The translations under genes and the position numbers were made by a program. Shown in pieces: positions 59,001 through 64,000 of a DNA stretch of 64,000 nucleotides. Origin of the DNA: Ceriagrion tenellum (taxonomy: Eukaryota; Arthropoda; Insecta; Odonata; Coenagrionidae); the NCBI GenBank assembly GCA_963169105.1, contig OY720643.1, forward strand, positions 99,148,848-99,212,847, in the 5' to 3' direction. The notes beneath the pieces were generated by a model. The model was given only the letters and a program-made list of their open reading frames with translations, ran no database searches and was not told where the DNA came from. Each line of letters begins with the position of its first letter. Position 1 is the first letter of the stretch.

Positions 59001-61489
59001 TAGAACTTACTGCCATTTCGTACTGTGAAGTAAGGCCAGGGTATGTCTCATAGCGTTTTAGCTCTACGGATGAGTTAAAAAGAATCTACCCACCAAAGAA
59101 AACAGCAAACTAAGTGTGAAAATGAAGCGTAAAATGTATGTGAACTGTTTACTAATTTCACTGAATGTGCGCGTGTCTTATTAAATTGCCTTTACGGTAT
59201 GGAGGAATGAGCTTCAATGAATGATATTCCATAGGGTATATTTCCTATTAGATGCTCTATTAATCTGACATAGGGTGATAGCCTTGGTCGATAGCTACGG
59301 AAAGGGGAAAATTGTGAGGCAGAGGGTGAATGGGATGGTGCAGAGCAATGGGCGGAGGGCGTATTCATGAGCAGGTAGGTCAATGGAAAGTCCCCAAGAG
59401 GACGTGCAGATAATGAACGAGAGGCCGAATCCGGCAATAGGAGATTGGCCTATTGGTGCCGTTATATCGTACCTTCTGCCCTCATTGCCTCTTGGCTATG
59501 AATCCGCGCTCTCAGCTGGATAGAACGACTACATCGACTTCTCGGGCTATAAATGCCACCGGCACCGTAGGTCACGAAATATTATACTAAAAGCATGAAA
59601 TGATGATAGGGCTTCATTATAGCTTTCGCTTGCGAGAAAATGGAGGATAACGAGGCAATATTTTCGTTTACTTCCTCAATGGCACGTTTGCTTGAATGAG
59701 ATAGGAATATTTTACTGTCGAAAATATTATTGTCCATTTTCTAGCAATTTTTGTCATTGCATTAGCCACTCCCTTGTGCATTGATCTTGACTCTAGGAGA
59801 AAGTTGTTTTCTATGAGCTTTTTTCCTCTAAACAACTGAAATGAATATAGTAGTTATTCCTTAACCACGATAATGAAATTGCCAATTGAAGATTTTTCGC
59901 TCCATTAATGTGCAGGAATGCAAAGCACAATTCGACACATAAATGAATAAACGTTTGCACAAGAAGTTAAATTCTCAGGGGGGCAAGATTTCTGTTTCAG
60001 TTTCTATCGGCTCTTTTACTTGCATGATATTGGAATCTATTTGTACCGAATGTGTACATCTTGTATTATTTCCTCAGCGATCTCATTTCATCTCTAATTT
60101 TAAGCACCTCACTCATTCTCATTGAAGTATCATTCTCATAAATTAAAAGAAATGTTATTGATATTAGTGAAAATGTTCCCTTTTATCTGCTTGAAGTTGT
60201 CGTAGAGCTACAATTTAGCCGCTTCCAATTCACTATGGTTTACTCAAAGCAACACATTTTCGAATCATCGATTAACCGTTGGTAGCCTCATGCTAACAAC
60301 AGGACACTTTCCAATAAATTTTGCGCAATCATAGGGCGCAGTATCTGTAGCAGTAACTTTCCCTTATTTATTGCTCAAGTAAAGCTATTGAGCTCAAAGG
60401 AAAATTAAAATCCTCACTCTTTTTATGTAACATCCCCCTAGATATCAAAATTTGGTAACTGCATGTATGACTGCGCCAATTTTCACTAATTTGTTCAAAA
60501 GCATATTTTTATATCTTCCAAAGTTAATTATTTCCTTTCGTTAGTTCAGGATGACATATTTGCATTTGAATTTCTGGAAAAATACTTTCTTGCATGACAA
60601 AGAGTTATTTTCTTCGAAAAAGTGCATTTCTTGTATATTTCATAGTACAATTACAAGTAGTAGTGCAATTCCACCTTTTTGTCTTTGTGAACAACTCCAA
60701 GGTGCCCGGGACTATTCTCGTTAAATTATGCCTCGTATATGTTCTTATTTTACATCGTCACAAATACAACAGTAATAAAATTCGCTTTCTTAATTCAAAA
60801 CGTTTTTCAATGTCTGTATAAACTTCCTTGATGCTCGAAGGGGAGGTGAAAAGACAACGTTTCTTGAGGTCTCTCAAACAGCACATAAACTCACATAAAA
60901 TCGTAATATCTCCGCGTTAAAGTACTTTTTTGCATGATTTTTTTCCCTATACGTTCTCCTCGCTGCATAAAGTGAAAAATATAAACATCGCAAGATAACT
61001 GTATACTACTCCTAGGAAAAACGTGTGTCAATCGGTGTCTTAAGCTAATAATCGATGAAGAAGGCTATAAATATCTTTAATGCGCGGGACACTTGTGCAA
61101 TAAAAGTTTACTCTGCTGGATTAGACAAAAAAGCTGAACATAAAATTTAACGAATGCATGGAGGTTTTGCTGTATAGAAAGTTAGGTCGATCGTATCAAT
61201 AAACATACCCCAAAAAGATTTGCGCCAAACGTTTATTACCGTCATGATGTTACAGTGTAAAAAACTGGATTAGTATTTGGCTTTGATTGGGAACACGCAC
61301 AGCACGTTAATTGATTTGTCGAAGGCAGGTAAATAACTCACATTTCTGTATCAAAAATATAAGAAGAATCTAATTCTGGTATAAAGTCATCAAAGTCCTA
61401 AATTGTAATGTTTGATACCATCACAAAGAGAGCTGGTGGAAGGAAATAAGCCGAAAAATCTGGTAAAAGAAAAATTTCCTTAAACGCCA
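56034..61489. other. No gene seen
   Basis: About 5.4 kb of AT-rich DNA. Minus-strand frames at 56558-56815 and 58206-58409 look slightly protein-like but have no motifs or neighbours. No repeat ends are recognised. Confidence 0.45.
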
Positions 61490-61854
61490 AGTTCAAAATC
61501 ACAGCAGTATGAAATACTAGACATAGCTACGCAAATTATTTGAGGGCAGAATATTATCCGTAGGCATTTCAGATATTATTTGATGTTTGATTTTCTGCAA
61601 CAATATGTCCTAGTTCGAAATCACAGCAGTATGAAATACTAGGCATAGCTACGCAAATTATTTGAGGGCAGAATATTATCCGTAGGCATTTCAGATATTA
61701 TTTGATGTTTGATTTTCTACAACAATATGTCCTAGTTCGAAATCACAGCAGTATGAAATACTAGGCATAGCTACGCAAATTATTTGAGGGCAGAATATTA
61801 TCCGTAGGCATTTCAGATATTATTTGATGTTTGATTTTCTACAACAATATGTCC
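61490..61854 (+). repeat. Tandem array, 122-bp unit, 3 copies
   Basis: Copies begin at about 61490, 61611 and 61733 (anchor ACAGCAGTATGAAATACTA at 61501, 61623 and 61745). The period is exactly 122 bp. Copies 2 and 3 are essentially identical; copy 1 differs at a few sites (GACATA/GGCATA, TGCAAC/TACAAC). It is AT-rich and non-coding. It could be a minisatellite or a small block of a dispersed satellite. Confidence 0.95.
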
Positions 61855-62829
61855 CCACCAATGTTGCAGCCAAGAGGGCAGTAGCCATTTAATAATTTTC
61901 CTTTGAATTAAATTTAATTTGTTTATGCGAACGACACATTATTTATAGCTTTTGTAGATCTGTTTTTGGAATTGTTACATTATTATTTTTGTGTTTAGTC
62001 ATTCACTTTTTTTATTTTCATAGTTTTTTGGGCATGTACAAACAAAACTTCATTCCCGATAGACGCCTGATGAATGAAATATTGAATTTAGTGATTGCTC
62101 TGATTTAATTCGAAATTAATCCATAGATTTCGGTATTTTCATCATCTGATTTCGGTTCAAGTGGTGAAAAATCTCTTATCATGCACGATGTTTTCTTACG
62201 AATAATTAAGCATATATTACCTCAAAGTTTTTTGCGTTTCTTTCACTTCTTTAGTCGTGTGTATTTTAGGTTTGATCAAAGTACAGGATGACTTCCTCGA
62301 TTTGAAGGAGATTCGACTTTGAAGGAGATGGCAGGAAGTGACGTTGCCTCCCCTAAGGTCCCCCAAAGGCACATCCGCTCCCCAACAAATCCCTTAACCT
62401 TTTCCTCCAAGAACGTCCTACCCTAGTAGCGCCGTTGGGATGAAAGGGTCTAGGGTTATTGGCACGTTACCATTTGCGTAGGCGGTTAAGGATGGACCCT
62501 GGAAATTGTCGGACAAGAAATGCGAGAGGACAAATAAACAGGGTACATGAGAATCTGTGCTGCTTTCGAGAGGTTTCACTTCGTTTAGCTCAGCCTTCTA
62601 AGACAGTAGGGAAACTCGATATCTTCTTGACGGTGTTAACTGTTTGATAACTCTTGTATCTTTAAACGGCTTTACTCGTGGAAGTTGCTTTCATTGGAAG
62701 AAAACGAACACAGTAGCTAGAAGATCTGAATGAAACTAGTGCTCTGGAAAGAAGCTTTCAACTCTATCGGCCATGCGTAGGCTGATATCACTCCTTCAAG
62801 TGTTGTCACACATAGGTTGTCATAGGTTT
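61855..62829. other. No gene seen
   Basis: AT-rich to 62300, then moderately GC-richer. A chance 62-codon plus ORF lies at 62459-62647. Confidence 0.5.
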
Positions 62830-63010
62830 ATTTTTTAACTACCCTTGCGCCGAATTTTCGGCAAAAATTTGGCCATAATTTCTCCGCGGACATTTTCGCT
62901 CGCGGACATCGTCGCGAACCGGACATAACGCGAGATGTTCTAAGTGCGGTAGGGAGATTTCAAAGTGCGCACTGTCGGCGATATTGCGCGTTGTCGGCGA
63001 TATTGCGCGA
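62830..63010. other. CpG-dense patch with an 18-bp tandem pair
   Basis: Repeated CG-containing words (TCCGCGGACATTTTCGCTCGC, then GGACATCGTCGCGAACCGGAC) suggest internal short repeats of CGCGGACAT. TGTCGGCGATATTGCGCG occurs twice (62973-62990, 62992-63009). No known element is recognised. Confidence 0.6.
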
Positions 63011-63679
63011 CAAGAACAAGGTCCTCTACTTTTATAGTGAATTAGCATCTGGCGTCCTCTTTTCGGAACTATGTGGCAATAGTGCTCCTCTACGCCGCCG
63101 TCTCAACCAATGGCTGGACGAACAGTTCCCCTACTACCCCCAACTCCTGCATCGGTCAGCGACTCCCCTCAATTGCCGGCCGCATCGACACAGCGCGGCG
63201 CTCGCCCTCTTGGCATCTGACTGTCACTGGGGAAGGACGTATCTGCTTGGTTCCATTTATGACTTGTGCTCGTCTTGTATAGACCAAGTTAACGGTATTT
63301 AGCCCACGGATTTGTTTTCTATTGTAATATTTGTGGTTATATAAATGCTGTTACTTGAAGTTAATCAAATTGGCTAAGGTTGTTGTCATTTTCCTCTCGT
63401 TTCCGCCCACCAATCGCAGTCAATTCACTCGCGACGTCAAGTTTCAGTGGCTTGCGTTGCACCCTTGGGTCAAATAACAAGACATAATTAGGCCATCAAA
63501 ATATTTGATACCTTACTGAATCTATTGCATTTAATGGATCTTTGTCAGGTTTTTATTGATATCCGGTGTAGATGTCACGTGCTGGTGTACAATTACGATG
63601 TTTAAATTTAACACTCTTGAAAAGTGCTATGTATGAAATTTGAGAAAAATTTCTTTGAATTTATGCACCGTTTCCGCAG
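63011..63679. other. No supported gene; overlapping ORFs at 62991-63302
   Basis: Two plus-strand frames (103 and 69 codons) overlap in a GC-richer stretch. Neither has recognisable motifs. The sequence is AT-rich again after 63300. Confidence 0.45.
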
Positions 63680-63819
63680 AGAGAAACAATAATCTCGTAG
63701 CCACGAAGATCAAAGCGAAGAAGTATGAGGTGGCACCAGTGCGCAGACTATTACAGCAAAAGATTCGGATTCAAGAACGTCGCAACGTTAAGGGAAAACC
63801 TAAATTTCTTCGCGAATAA
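63680..63819 (+). CDS. Candidate 3'-terminal exon of an unidentified gene
   Basis: A splice-acceptor-like run (TGCACCGTTTCCGCAG, AG at 63678-63679) precedes a frame that reads RNNNLVATKIKAKKYEVAPV and continues RRLLQQKIRIQERRNVKGKP to FLRE, then TAA (63817-63819). The codons look selected compared with background: charged and amphipathic, varied third bases and no low complexity. About 46 residues, strongly basic. Upstream exons would lie to the left at unknown distance. I do not recognise the protein. A pseudogene or chance frame remains possible. Confidence 0.3.
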
Positions 63820-64000
63820 TCCTCAGTAAATTTCAATCTGATGTATAGTTACGATATAAAGCCTGTTATCGATTTGTTGTTCTGATTTGTTAGAGAGCAA
63901 CCTTCTACATAATGTGTCTTCTCGGCACCCTCCGAGTACCTAGGTATTTCTATTGCTCTAACTACTGACTTATTTAAAGTAAAGTAGATCAAAGTTCAAA
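63820..64000. other. No feature; possible 3' UTR
   Basis: AT-rich sequence following the candidate exon. There is no canonical AATAAA before the window edge; ATATAAA occurs at about 63855. Confidence 0.3.

Noticed and set aside
62110..62165. CAGATGATGA...ACCGAAAT on the minus strand near 62.1 kb
   Set aside because: Core mismatch, GAAAU instead of GAAAC and no stem II. Not distinguishable from chance.
62991..63302. 103-codon ORF as a transposase fragment
   Set aside because: No DDE/DDD or DNA-binding motif. Resemblance was only to Arg-rich composition.
1..64000. CRISPR arrays, operons, rRNA, viral genes
   Set aside because: No regularly spaced repeats with spacers, no bacterial gene organisation, no rRNA-like conserved blocks and no recognisable viral protein domain were seen.

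Overview
This window is AT-rich, gene-poor eukaryotic DNA. It most likely comes from a large arthropod (probably insect) genome. The evidence is the mix of degraded LINEs (non-LTR retrotransposons), tRNA-derived SINEs, palindromic elements with hammerhead-ribozyme-like cores, dispersed duplications and very long stretches with no coding signal. Nothing looks bacterial or organellar: there are no dense gene arrays, ribosome binding sites or operons. I found no host protein-coding gene that I can name. The best hint of one is a short coding-like 3' exon near the right edge (63680-63819, + strand).

Left end (1-7800): a minus-strand LINE enters from the window edge. It carries a reverse-transcriptase (RT) block and an apurinic-type endonuclease broken by stops and frameshifts. 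Next come a 210-bp near-perfect palindrome (2977-3186) inside a 14-bp target-site duplication, a small plus-strand LINE remnant (about 3750-3930), and an unclassified interspersed repeat (6525-7800) with an internal tandem duplication.

Middle (7800-32250): a tRNA-type SINE at 9345-9572 (-) has a degraded relative at 25090-25345 (-). A face-to-face pair of hammerhead-like cores sits in an inverted repeat at 14797-14976. A second LINE (about 19080-21345, -) is interrupted by a different SINE with a (TTA)n tail (19391-19603, +). A CR1-type LINE fragment lies at 27780-28945 (+). A LINE C-terminal remnant abuts a possible pogo/Tc1-type terminus near 32170.

Right half (32250-64000): a 143-bp dispersed duplication (39950/41755), a hammerhead-like core in the loop of a 36-bp inverted repeat (44370-44491), a Jockey/R1/I-type LINE 3' end (45178-45600, -), a roughly 0.5-kb direct duplication (54685-55174 and 55481-56033), a three-copy 122-bp tandem array (61490-61854), and a few GC/CpG-denser islands in otherwise AT-rich sequence.

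The most distinctive theme is the hammerhead-like motif. It occurs at three well-separated loci as core, one extra U, a GC-containing stem II, then GAAAC, each time built into an inverted repeat. Weaker variants occur elsewhere. This resembles the ribozymes known from Penelope-like elements and retrozymes, but no Penelope protein remnant is visible here, so these look like stand-alone non-autonomous units.
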